Assembly: GCF_029168945.1 (NCBI RefSeq)
Contig: NC_083601.1
Location: 32,973,660 to 33,037,659 of the forward strand
Direction of reading: 5' to 3'
From: Cannabis sativa
Taxonomy: Eukaryota; Streptophyta; Magnoliopsida; Rosales; Cannabaceae
DNA length: 64,000 bases
Below are positions 25,145-36,912 of this stretch, in pieces (within the stretch, counting starts at the first letter, position 1; every line of letters starts with the position of its first letter). The position numbers and the translations under genes were made by a program. The notes below the pieces were generated by a model. That model was not told where the DNA came from, searched no databases, and was given only the letters and a program-made list of their open reading frames with translations.

Positions 25145-25476
25145 GGGATTAGTTCACAAATACATAAAAATAATAATAAAAAAATTATAAAAATATAGTT
25201 TTACGTAATTTTAAATATTTTTATAATTTTTTTTTATTTTATTTAAAGGAAATACGGTCTTTTTATGTTGTACTCTTGTTAATTTATTATTGTTTTTTTG
25301 TTATCTGTATGTTATTTTTTGTTGTTATTTAGATATTATTTTCATGTTATTTTTATATAATTTTCTTATTACTTTCGTGTTGTTTCTATAAAAAACTGTA
25401 AAAATGTAAAAGAAATTTTGAACATAAAAATGTATTTTTTTTTTTACAAAAAAATAGTGTCTTATGTAATTATCCC
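25145..25476. mobile_element. MITE-like element, family D copy 2
   Basis: The ends are GGGATTAGTTCAC at left and, inverted, GGGATAATTACATAAG at right. The interior is collinear with 13726-14076 (shared blocks include ATATAGTTTTACGTAATTTT and TGTTAATTTATTATTGTTTT). No coding capacity. Confidence 0.7.
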
Positions 25477-27027
25477 AATAAAAAACTGGAACTAAAAACT
25501 AAAATGGGTAAATCTCAATTTTTTGAAAGAGTTGTTATGAATTTTTATTAAAAAGCTATAATATTTTTTTTAGAATAACTTTATAATTAACTTATTTGTA
25601 CTAAAATACATTTACTTATTTATAATATAATACTAAAAAAATAAAAATATTTAAAATAAATTATATTATAATAAATAACTAATATTCAAATATTTATTTT
25701 TATTTTAAAAATTTATATTTATTGGATATTTTGTATTTTCAAAATTTTATGCTAGCAAACCACATAAATTATAATTTTTTTAAACAACCTAAAGTTTCTT
25801 ATATACTTCCATTTTTTTTTTCTTACATATAATAAAAAATAATTTGAAGATACCAAATGCATAAAAAGTCATATTTTGGAAGAAAAAAATAAATAATAAT
25901 AATATAAAAATAAGTAATCAGTAAAATATATGTTTTTTTATATGTATATTTGTAATTATAACACTGTGAATAGTTCAAAAAATTATTTTTAACGAGTTGA
26001 AAAGTTCAAAGATATAATACATAAGTCATAATTTGTGGAATAAAAATCCTAAATATCCTTACTATTAAAACAAAGTGTCATATTATTATTCACTAATCCA
26101 AAATTTCATTCAAGTGGGGGTGGACTAAATTATTAAAATAATATAATATCTAAATATAACTATAAATATTTATTTAAGAGATGTAGACACTTATTTTATT
26201 CTATATAATTAATTTCTATTTTAATTTTTTTTATACATTATGAAAAGAAAAAAAAAAAAGAGCATGGACAAGAGCCCCCACCTTGCTCTTCATTGGGTCT
26301 GTCATTGTTAATATTTGTATAATTAAATATGAGATCTTACAAAATATGGTTAATTATTTATAAGGTGTCACATGTAAATAATGATATTAGACACACTAAT
26401 ATCTAATAACAATATTTTTAATATAAAATACTAAAATGTACTAATAGTGCTTAATATGAGTCTTCATAAAATACTCAATCAAATCTAATTCAGTTTCCAT
26501 TTGTGCGTGTGAATTGCATGTTAATCGACATGTAAAAGTAACCGATTCAATCTAATTCACACACATTTTTATATATTTTAAAAAATTATACATACAATTA
26601 ATATTTTAATATAAAAAAAATAATTCAAAAATCTAATACATGCACATGATACAAATATATTTTAAAACTTAATAGACCATATGTATATTTTATTCTTATA
26701 TATAAGGAAAATATAATTTAAAATTAAATTAGATATTTTTTTCAACATAAATATTTTTTATTTCTTTATTTGAATTTGTTATTTTATTTATTTTTAGAAA
26801 CACAATACAACAATATTTTTTTTATTTTATTGTTAGATATATGTGATAAAAAATATTTTTTATTTATCAAAAAATAACCAATATAATACAGTTAAATTAT
26901 CTAAATTTTAAAATCTACACTAATTAAATTGAATTACCACCCCTAAATGCCAAGCATATAATTTCATTGATAACAACATCAAATCATTTTTATCCTCTTC
27001 CTACTTTTTTTGTTTCTTTTTTTGTTT
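25477..27027. other. AT-rich non-coding stretch
   Basis: No gene or bounded element could be supported here. Confidence 0.55.
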
Positions 27028-27125
27028 CACTACTACAGAAAGTATAATTCACGTCGGTTTTTAAATGTCATTTAAAGAATTTACGTCGGTTTATAAAACC
27101 GACGTGTATGTCATAGACGCAAATA
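27028..27125. mobile_element. CACTA-type transposon end (truncated)
   Basis: It begins CACTACTACAGAAAG, the form expected at CACTA element termini. Subterminal inverted repeats of the block ACGTCGGTTT...AAACCGACGT follow. No opposite end is visible, so this is either a one-sided remnant or a chance fragment. Confidence 0.5.
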
Positions 27126-27501
27126 GTTGTTTGTTAGAGTGATTTTTGTGTACACATGTATACATAATAATTTGTAGGAGAAATTGTGATTTTCTTTAGT
27201 TTTATAATTGATATTTAATGATAATTTTAAATTTTTTTTATAATGATAACTTTTAAGTGAATTAAGTGAAGATAAATAAATACATAATCGGTGGAAAGAA
27301 ATGACAATTTTTGAGCGTTGTCTGCCCTTTATGTCGCTCTGTGGCAGTTTATTCTGTTTTTTTCTTTTTAACTGTTCTTCCCATTATCTTCTTTCTTAAC
27401 TATATCATAACTACTCCCGCCTTCATCTGCTTTTTGAATTCTTTCATGTTCTTCTTCCCCATCACCAGTTTTGTCTGATTGCTTTTGATTGATTATTCAC
27501 C

Positions 27502-29118
27502 ATGGATAATTTTATTCCAACTATGTCTAGTGCTTTATCTGCGAGAGAGAAAGAAGTTATTAATCTCTCTGGTCTTAATACTCCACCACCGAGACCTGTT
27601 GTCCATCGACTTCTCTGTCGAATTTTTTCTAAGAGAGGGTATAATCCTAAACAGTTTAAGAATTTCATCATATCTCAATGGTTGGGTCGATTTGAAGTGT
27701 CTATCTCTGATTATGATTCCAACACTGATTCATATACTGTTTCCTTCGGCTGTGAAGGTGATTTAAGAAGGGTACTCTCTAAGGAACCTTGGCACTTCCA
27801 CAATCAACACATGATCTTATGCCAACCAAGTGTTCTGCAAAATGCCTCAATGGACTCCTACACTATAACTCCTTTTTGGATACAAGTATATCGTCTGCCT
27901 TTTCTTAGTAAATCTGAAGCTTTGGCAAAAATCCTGGGTAACATGGTTGGTACTTTCTTAGAAGTACATGAAGACTCGCTTAACGAAGGTTGGGGACCTT
28001 TTCTTAGAATGAGAGTGGGTATTGATGTGTCTAAGCCTTTGCTCCGTGGTCAACTAGTTTCCTTCCCTTGGATGGCTGATGAGATGTGGTTGGACTACCG
28101 CTATGAACGACTGCCGGACTTTTGTTATGAATGTGGTATAATTGGTCATGTTTTTGACAAATTCCCTTCTTTTTTGGAAAAATTAGATGAAGATCTTCAT
28201 CCCGATCTTCCTTATGGTCCCTGGATGGAAGGATCGTCTTTGCCCAAGTCTAGTTATGACAGATATCGCCAAGATTTCTCAAAGGAGGGGCCATGGCCTT
28301 TCATAACTCGTCTTGCTCGAAATACTATCAATCCCATAATCAATCATCCGAGACACTTGCCTGCTACTCCTGCTCGTGTTACTAATACTGAAAAAGGCAA
28401 AGGAGTTTTGGAGTCTACTCAGATCTTTGAAACTGCTAATAAGAGTTTCCAACATTTGCAATTGATTAGCCCTCTTACATCGGTTGGTGACTACAAATCT
28501 GATCTGGCTTCCTCTTCTGGATTGAGAGACACTGTTATTGATAAACATGATACCCATAATTCCACTAATCATTCCTTAAAGCAGCCCATCCCATGCACTA
28601 AATCGTGCAATATTGTGTCTCAAACCAAAACAGTCATGGATTTACATTCCACTACCATCCCTCCCCATACTCTTTCTCAAGAATTACCACCAGTAGCCCC
28701 TACTCCACTTATCCCTATTGCCACTTATCCTCCTCCCACTATTCCTATATCAAATACTTCCGTCCCTATCCCCATGAATATACCACCAGCCTACTTACAC
28801 ATCTCTAACTCCTCACCACTTATGTCCCACATGTCTGATGCACCTGCTGCAATGACAGTCACTGCTGACCCAACCCTGCTAACAGAAAATCGACTCTCTT
28901 CCATCTTCAACAAAAGACAGCTTACTACTTCGGGAGGAAATGTCCGTACCATTTTGAAGAGATGTCGCACCAGAGTTTCACCTTTAGCAGATACTACTAA
29001 TTTTCCTATGCACCAGCAACCGGACCCTTCTTCTGAATTTCCCAGCAATTCTTTGAAGGCTGATGGCGATGATGCTTCTTTGGCGAAGGCTGTTGCTCAG
29101 CCTCGCCAATCGTCATGA
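27502..29118 (+). CDS. LINE ORF1 protein (DUF4283-like with CCHC-type zinc knuckle)
   Basis: This 538-residue ORF is the nucleic-acid-binding protein of plant L1-type LINEs, which coats the element RNA. Residues about 25-190 match the DUF4283 type of region ([30 protein letters not shown]). A zinc-knuckle region follows near residues 210-225 ([20 protein letters not shown]). The expected pattern C-x2-C-x4-H-x4-C is incomplete: the last cysteine position is phenylalanine, so RNA binding by this copy may be impaired. The C-terminal half is Pro/Ser/Thr-rich and looks disordered, as is usual in the family. The start is the first ATG after the short leader. Its TGA overlaps the ATG of ORF2 (ATGA, 29115-29118), which suits termination-reinitiation. 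Confidence 0.9.
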   Translation: MDNFIPTMSSALSAREKEVINLSGLNTPPPRPVVHRLLCRIFSKRGYNPKQFKNFIISQWLGRFEVSISDYDSNTDSYTVSFGCEGDLRRVLSKEPWHFHNQHMILCQPSVLQNASMDSYTITPFWIQVYRLPFLSKSEALAKILGNMVGTFLEVHEDSLNEGWGPFLRMRVGIDVSKPLLRGQLVSFPWMADEMWLDYRYERLPDFCYECGIIGHVFDKFPSFLEKLDEDLHPDLPYGPWMEGSSLPKSSYDRYRQDFSKEGPWPFITRLARNTINPIINHPRHLPATPARVTNTEKGKGVLESTQIFETANKSFQHLQLISPLTSVGDYKSDLASSSGLRDTVIDKHDTHNSTNHSLKQPIPCTKSCNIVSQTKTVMDLHSTTIPPHTLSQELPPVAPTPLIPIATYPPPTIPISNTSVPIPMNIPPAYLHISNSSPLMSHMSDAPAAMTVTADPTLLTENRLSSIFNKRQLTTSGGNVRTILKRCRTRVSPLADTTNFPMHQQPDPSSEFPSNSLKADGDDASLAKAVAQPRQSS

Positions 29119-32100
29119 ATATTATCTGCTGGAATGCTCGGGGCTTGAGCAATCCGAGAGCATTCCGTCAACTTCGCATGCTCGTTTCTCATCATAGTCC
29201 TGATGTTGTTTTTATTATGGAGTCAAAGCTTAGAATAGGGTCTCTTTCTAAATTCCGTAATGTATTAAAGTTTCCTAATGGTATTGAAGTTCCTAGAGTT
29301 GGTCTTAGTGGGGGTCTTTTATTTCTTTGGAAATCTAATGTAAATGTAACTATGATTAATTATGGTATAAACTTTGTTGATTGTTACATGGGTTTTGTTG
29401 ATGGTCCTTCTTGGCACTTTTCGGGATTCTATGGTGCTCCCTCTATTTCTCAGAGGCAATTCACTTGGGAATTGCTAAAAAAATTAAAAGATACTGCTCC
29501 TTTATACCCGTGGCTTGTCATGGGCGATTTTAATGAAGTCCTCTCTCAAAGTGATAAACTTGGTGGTCCATTACGTTGTGAAAACCAGATTGATGCTTTC
29601 CGAGATGCCATTGATTTTTGTGAACTTCATGATCTACCTTACAATGGTGATAGATTTACTTTGCACAATAACCATTCTCAAACTTCAAATGTTAAGGAAA
29701 GACTTGACTATGGGTTCACTAATACTTTCTGGGCTGATTCATTTATTACTCAACCTGTTTCTCATTTGGATTTCTTTGGTTCGGATCACAGAGCCTTGTT
29801 GTTTTCGGTTGCCATCCCCAATGTGCAATCACAGCCGAGATTCAAGTCAAGATTCAGGTTTGAACAAATCTGGTTGCAGGAGGAAAAATGTCATGATATT
29901 ATACTGGAACAGTGGAAGAATTCGGCTACTGACCCTACTAATCAGGTGCTGCAAAATATTTCTAATTGTGCATCTCAGCTTCAGCGTTGGCACCATTCAA
30001 AGTTCAGTGATATGCCGAAAAAAATCAAGCTTTCCCAAGATAAAGTGGCTGCTCTTAATAATAAACATGACACGAGTATTGAACATTTTGAAGAGCTTCG
30101 CATGAGTGAATCAATCCTTGATGAGTTACTAACTAAAGAAGAGGAATACTGGAAGCAAAGATCAAGAATTTCATGGTTGCAATCCGGTGATTCTAACACC
30201 AAATTTTTCCATCAAAAGGCTTCTAGCAGGCGGTCCAATAATACTATTCGTATGCTGATTGACGAACATGGAATTGAACATTCATCTCCTGCTGATATTG
30301 CTCACATTGTTCAGAGTTATTTTCATAATATGTTCTCCACAGAGGGTTACGATGCTGCTGCTATTGATCATGTGATGTCTGTTGTTCCTCATATTATTTC
30401 TGCTGAAACTAACCAAGCTCTTCTTCGTCCTTACACAGTTGCTGATGTGTATGATGCTCTTTCTTCCATGAAATCGGATGGTAGCCCAGGTATAGATGGT
30501 ATGTCTGTCATGTTTTACATCAACTATTGGGAGATTGTTGGCGATCTTGTTTCTCGTACAGTTCTCAAAGTTCTAAATGATGGGGGAGATCCTTCAAGCT
30601 TCAATCAAACTGTTATCACCTTAATTCCTAAGGTTAAGAAACCGACTTCAATGTCCCAGCTGCGCCCAATTAGTCTTTGTAACGTTCTATACAAGTTGGT
30701 CTCGAAGTCAATAGTGTTACGATTGAAGCCTTTTATTGGTGAAGCAATCTCAGATTCTCAAAGTGCGTTTATTCCATCTCGTCTAATCACTGATAACGTA
30801 CTTATTGCCTTTGAACTGCTACACTCTCTTAAACATTTAAAAAGAGGCAAGGAAGGTTATGCAGCCATCAAATTAGACATGAGCAAAGCCTTTGATAGGG
30901 TCGAATGGCATTTTATTCAGCATATGATGTTAGCTTTGGGTTTTCATCCAGCAGTGGTCGACCTTGTTCAGCGATGTATTCAAAGTGTATCTTACTCATT
31001 TCTTATCAATGGTTCGGTGGCGAAGGAATTTGTTCATCCAAGTCGTGGTATTAGACAAGGGGATCCCTTATCCCCTTATCTTTTCATTATTTGTGCGGAA
31101 GGTTTATCACGACTTCTCCAACATGAGGAGGCTATTGGTAATTTACAAGGTCTACGGGTCTCACGTTCTGCTCCAAGTGTCTCTCACTTGTTCTTCGCGG
31201 ACGATAGTTTGGTTCTATGCCGTGCTAATCGACGTTCTGCAGCTGCCATTAAATCATCCATTGATATCTATTGCCGAGCTTCGGGCCAAAAACTGAATGT
31301 GGACAAGTCAGTTTTATCTTTCTCCCCAAATACTCTCCCTTCAATCCAAACGTGTCTACAACAGATTTTGTTAATGCCAATACAACCGTGTCATGAGCGC
31401 TATTTGGGTCTTCCATCATATTCAGGAAGGGATAAAAAAGTCTTGTTTGCTGAGATTAAGGAAAAGCTATGGAAAAATCTTTCGGCTTGGCAAGAGCAAT
31501 TATTTTCTATTGGTGGTAAGGAAATCCTCTTAAAAGCTGTTGCTCAATCTATTCCGACATATGCTATGAGTTGCTTCCGCCTCTCTAAGTCACTAATTAA
31601 CCAAATTGAAGTGATGATGAATAAATTCTGGTGGGGTTCGAATTCCTCTGGTTCGGGCATTCATTGGAAGACTTGGTCTCTACTTTGTGCTCCAAAGGTG
31701 GAAGGAGGTTTAGGTTTTAAGAGCTTCATTCATTTTAATCAAGCTTTACTAGCGAAGCAGGCTTGGCGCATCTTCTCCAATCCTTCTTCCCTGTTAAGCC
31801 GCATTCTCAAAGCTCGATATTACTCACATTCCTCCTTTTTGGATGCTGGTAATGGCCCATATCCCTCCCTTACTTGGCAAGGGATTCATTGGGGCAAAGC
31901 TTTGCTTTCAAAAGGTCTTAGATGGAAAGTGGGAGATGGTCAAGGCATCTTGTGCAAAAGTGATCCTTGGCTGCCTGGTGTCACCAACTTTCGTCCTTTG
32001 GTTGTGACTGGAATTGAGGATCATGTTAAGGTTTCTTCTCTAATTACAGCTGAAAGGTCTTGGAATTTAAACTTGCTGAACTCTTATTTTATTCCTGCTG

Positions 32101-33239
32101 ATGTTGAGCGAATCCTTAGCATTCCATTGACCCTAACTCCATATTCGGATGCACTTATCTGGCACCATGAGCATAATGGCTGCTACACGGTGAAATCGGG
32201 TTATTTTTTGGCTACTAATTTGGAGGAACAACAGCCTAGTATATCAGGTACACAATCACAGCAATGGTGGAAAAAATTCTGGCGGTTGTCCTTGCCTTCC
32301 AAGGTCCGTATTTTTTTATGGCGTGCGATAAATGATTGTATACCGGCTACTGCTGTTCTGTTTCACAGGCATATAGCTCAGTCCCCAATTTGTCCACTAT
32401 GTCAACAAGATAGTGAATCAATTATGCATGCTTTGTTCTATTGCCACAGGCCTAGAAAAATTTGGAAATATTCCTCTTTCTCACTTGATAATATACTCTT
32501 TAGCAGTATGACTTGAAAGGAATGTTTTCTTTATTTTTCTACCATCTGGTCTGATTCCACAATTGAACAATTTATCACAATCTTGTGGTATATTTGGAAT
32601 GAAAGGAATAGAGAAAAGCATGGAAATAGAACCAAGCCATATGATATGGTTCTCTATTTTGCTCTGTCTTATATTGAGGATTATCAAGCTGCCCAGAAGC
32701 CGAAGACTACTCCAACATTGTCTTCTCCCTCACGGTCGAAATCTGCTACAGAGACTCCTTGGCTTAATCCTCCTTCGGGCAAGCTTAAGTTGAATACAGA
32801 TGCGGCAGTCGACATATCCAACCAACGTACTGGTTGTGGAGCTGTATTAAGGGACTCTAATGGAGATATTGTGGCTGCTTTTTCAAAGTCAATTCCGGGT
32901 GTTTTTCGGCCTGAAATAATGGAAGCTTTGGCTCTATTGAATGCTTTAAAATGGCTGATAGACAATCAATTGACTGCTCACTTCTTAGAAACAGACTCTC
33001 TTTTAGTGGTCAAAGGTTTACACACATCTACTACTACTGTTTCTGATTTCCATTGTCTGTTATCAGACATTACACATCTAGTGTCCAATTTCCCAGGAGT
33101 GCAGATTTCTCATGTTTATAGATCTGCGAATACGGCTGCTCATTTGTTAGCGAAGTATGCTCTTTCGGTGGACTCTGTTTGTTTTTGGTTGGAGGGAATA
33201 CCTCCCCCGTTAAATGCTTATTGTATTATGGATGATTAA
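29115..33239 (+). pseudogene. LINE ORF2: endonuclease, reverse transcriptase and RNase H, one premature stop
   Basis: The N-terminal APE-type endonuclease (residues about 1-235) shows NARGL, ESK, GDFNE (about 137-141) and SDH (about 223). The reverse transcriptase shows [12 protein letters not shown] (about 587), [11 protein letters not shown] and FADD (about 694-697). A zf-RVT region ([10 protein letters not shown], then CPLC...H..F.C) follows near residues 1065-1120. A TGA at 32514-32516 (codon about 1134) interrupts the frame. The same frame then stays open to 33239 and encodes an RVT_3-type RNase H with NTDAA, an E in EIMEALAL, ETDSLLVV and RSANTAAHLLA. One stop therefore separates the complete enzymatic part from the RNase H. 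In the cell, ORF2 nicks target DNA and primes reverse transcription of the element RNA in place. Confidence 0.93.
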
Positions 33240-33265
33240 TATAATATAATTGGCATTTTTATCTC

Positions 33266-33287
33266 AAAAAAAAAAAAAAAAAAAAAA
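33266..33287 (+). other. LINE poly(A) tail
   Basis: 22 uninterrupted A residues end the LINE about 26 bases after the RNase H stop codon. It marks the 3' edge of the insertion. Confidence 0.9.
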
Positions 33288-34350
33288 CCAACCGAATAAA
33301 ATTAAAAATAAATTATCAATTAACTAATTCTTTCTCAACCGGAAACTGTAATGGATATGATAGCTTTTAATTAATATTAGCAATGATCAAATAAAACTTA
33401 TATTTGGTATATTTTCTTTTTTGAAAAGGTTGCTGGCCTACTTACTTACCTATGTTGCTTTATAAGGCTGGAATTATTGAAAACCACAAGCCCGGTATGG
33501 AAATTGAACTTTCCAACTAAGCTAGATTTCTTCGGAAAAAATAATAATAATAATAATTAAAAAATAACAATAATTATTAATTAATTTTTATTTCCACTTC
33601 AAATCCAACTTGGAATTGGCTTTTTGTGATGGCATGGATTGGGCATGGCCATCATTTGAAAACAAAGCCAAACGTAAACCCAGAAGTTGACTTGATGATG
33701 TAGAATTACACAATCCAAATATTTTAGGAAATTATGCTGAGTCTTTTCAAAAAAAAAAAAAAAAATTAATTATGCTAACTAAAAATTAATTATGTTGAGT
33801 CTTTTCAACTTAATGAATTTACTTAACAATATTTATTATAACATAACTTAAACATATAAATAAGACAGTAAGTCAATAAATTAAGTACGATTTTTGTGTC
33901 AAAAAAGTTTATAAAGAGAACACGTATAAATTATTATTGAGCTACGCGTGATTGTTAATTATGGTCAACTATATTGTTTTTCTTTTTTAAGTGACAAATC
34001 TGACTTAATTTAATCTATTGAGAGAAAAAAAATTATTAGGTGAAATTGAATATAAAGATTTAATTATTAGTCAATTCCCCTCCCTAAAGGCAAGAAAAAT
34101 AAATTTTCAATAAATTTAAAATATATTTGATTAATTTTTTCTTTTTTGTAAAAGTATAAAAAAAATTATTTTATGGTCTCACGTTGTGATTTTGCCAAAG
34201 GCTTAATTTTAGATTGAGACAGCCTTCCACGCAATATTCATAATTTCATATGGATTTAGTTGTGCATAATTTTGTATTTTTATTAATAATATTTCTTTTA
34301 TTCTATAAAATTTCTTGAATTCCACAAAATGCATGCTTATAGTTTGATGA
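33288..34350. other. AT-rich non-coding stretch
   Basis: No gene. A small direct repeat, CTAAAAATTAATTATG with GTTGAGTCTTTTCAA, occurs near 33740-33810. Confidence 0.5.
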
Positions 34351-34360
34351 TAATTATATT

Positions 34361-34410
34361 GGGACCGGATTTTGTCCCGTTACTGTACGGACACGGATTG
34401 CAATCCGTGA
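34361..34410 (+). repeat. Left terminal inverted repeat
   Basis: GGGACCGGATTTTGTCCC is followed by the palindrome ACGGATTGCAATCCGT (34393-34408). It pairs imperfectly with the right end over about 50 bp. Confidence 0.85.
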
Positions 34411-36912
34411 TGTACTGTAACCGTCGGATGGGCAGTTACTTTGATCCAAAGGTTGGGGTTCATGTAGGGGTTGATGTAGGGGTATGTAGGGTTAAATAAA
34501 TGGATACCGGCTACTTTTTTGAAATTTAAATTTATTAAAAAATGGAAAAGTGAACAGTTACATCCATCAATCAAGTCCTATCAACCTATCAACCGTCGTC
34601 CCTCTCCACTCACTATACCATTTCATTGTTATTTTTATTTTGTTGTTTATTTTGCAAAGTTCTTTCATTTCCATTTTCGTCTCTGCTAGGGCAAAAGCAA
34701 AGTTCTTTCATTTCCATTTTCTTTTTCATTTTCCATTTTGTTTTTCCATTTTCCATTTTCATTTGAGTTGGTGAAACCCATACTGTACATTTTGTTCACT
34801 GTGGTGTACATTACTCGGAGTCTGCCATTGTTGGAGTTGTTACAGGGAGTGTCAACGGTGGGTTTTACACTTTCTCCGTTCTACTTTACATACTTTTCAC
34901 AGAAAAAAAAATACATTTTTCAAGCGAACGTGGTGTTTTTGCATTTTCGTGTACTTAATATCTTCCATTTTGTCTCAGGTGTGGAGGGTGAGGTGTTGCA
35001 AGGATTGTGCATTTCTGTGTGGAGGTATTACTTTCTCTATCTCTCTCTATCTCTTTCTCTCTGGTTTTGTGTTGAATGGAGTTTGTATTTCTTTCTCTCT
35101 GTCTCCCCCCGTGCATGTGCTTGGTTGTATGTGTGGAATGTACTCTAAATTGTTTTGAGTTTTTCGTTTTAGTTTTTTATGAATATATGATTCGGTATTT
35201 CTATTTAAAGTGGAATGCACTGTAATTTAGGGGTTTTGATTTAGGTATTTTGATTTCGGTATTTGTGAAATGTGTTAGTTGACTTGTTTGGATTTTGAAT
35301 ATTTGGGGATTGGATAAATGGAGATTTTTTGAGCAATATGACAAAACTCATTTCAATTTAAAAATCTGAACCCAATAAAACAAAAATAGTTGTATTGTTA
35401 TTATTATTATGGCCTTATGTATAGGTATTAGAGAAAAAGATGTTATCTTTTTCAGTTATGTGTACGGTGAAGACTAAAGATATAAATGTATCATATGTTT
35501 TTGAGCAACACCCGAAAAATATAATTCACAAGTTCTATAATATTAGGTTGGATATTGTTTTAGTGATCTTATCATTATGTAACTGATTTTGCTTTCTTTC
35601 TTGTTTTTGGGATGAAATATGAAAATATCAAGTATTTGTAAGTATGGTACCAATTTTAGAGGCACTAAACTTATTGGTACTGAGCATAATGTCATACAAT
35701 TTAAATATCCTAATAGAAATAGGAGATATTATCAAACCAAACAAGTTGTGTATTGAATTAAAAACTTAACACAGATAAATTAGGAGTACTATTAAAAATT
35801 CGGATAAGAATAATTTAAAAAAATATATGTTTTAAATTTTGTAAAGATATTTGTACTATAGAAAATAAAATTTTCGTACATTTTTGAGACCTTATAAAAT
35901 TAAAACCCTTTCGAAATTTTTTCACTTATGCAGATAGAATTCATCTTATAAAATAGTATCAAAAGAAAGCTATTTTGTAAAGTAATATAGAAGTGGACAA
36001 GGTTTAGAAGTCCCATTTTGCAACCCCATCAAAGCTTAATGTTCATACTTGAGGAAGTGTAATAAGACATTAGTAAGTACTCTAGTTAGGAAGTAAAACA
36101 TTAGTTGCATTCTCCTTTGAAGAATTATGGAGTTTTTGACTATGTTAGGTATAGGGAAAAAATGTGGAAGGGATAGAAAATAAGTTTAAAAAATTGTGGT
36201 AGATCCTTATTATTTATTCTTCTCAGTGTATATTTTCATGTTCCTTCTGCATCTACACTGAGATGCCTACAATAAAATCTTAATATAATTGTTTCTATAT
36301 TTTATATTACATATGTTGGCATCATTGTATGTTAAAAGTGAATACTGTATAACTGACTTTGCTGGGATGGTATTGTAATAGTAAATTATCTTAGGAAAAT
36401 ATGATAACTTGGAAGCAAAGGGAGACTATTTTGCAACAAGATGAGTGATTTTTATTGTTATTATTACTTGTTTATTTTATTAATTGTTTGTGAACTGCTG
36501 TACTTTGCGGTTTTTTTGTTCCAATCAGTAACTGGAGTTGTTGGTTTGGTACAACCCACTCGATTTTGGGAAATTGACATTGCTTTTAATTGAATTTTAA
36601 TCTTATTTGAATTTTCCTTTTGGGAAATTAGAATTATAACAAAACTAACAATTTACAGAATCCATTATTTAGGCATATTGGTACATTGTACTTAACAGTT
36701 TCCATGTAATACATATTATGAAATTATGTTATATGGGAAGAGATGCTTACCTGTTATTGTACACATATAGAAAATTAAGTGTCGGGATGTCATGAATACA
36801 CTGAAATGTTAGACAATTGCATGAATTATTCAAAGTCTTTGTCTTCCAATATTTTAGTGTTTTGAATGTTTGTTAATTTAAGTTATTTTGTCTTGTGTAA
36901 TAGGTTTATAAA
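34411..36912. other. Left subterminal and 5' region of the Ulp1-like gene
   Basis: T-rich, pyrimidine-rich DNA with no convincing coding exon. The reading frames at 34550-35158 are hydrophobic, low in complexity and mutually overlapping, so I read them as non-coding. The region could hold the promoter and leader or first intron of the protease gene. Confidence 0.5.

Larger units (their letters stand above)
27296..33287 (+). mobile_element. L1-type LINE retrotransposon, near full length
   Basis: About 6.0 kb. It comprises a short 5' leader (about 27296-27501), ORF1 (27502-29118), ORF2 (29115-33239) overlapping ORF1 by ATGA, a 3' untranslated segment of about 26 bases and a 22-base poly(A) tail (33266-33287). 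No clear target duplication was found around it, so the 5' edge is an estimate. ORF1 is fully open; ORF2 has one in-frame stop. The near-open state suggests a recent insertion. Confidence 0.93.

Noticed and set aside
33266..33287. Target duplication around the LINE
   Set aside because: The sequence after the poly(A) tail (CCAACCGAATAAAATT) was not found upstream of the LINE, so no duplication is claimed.
34550..35158. Hydrophobic frames of 69-136 residues near the left end of the large element
   Set aside because: T-rich DNA gives Phe/Ser/Leu-rich frames. They overlap each other in different frames and match nothing.
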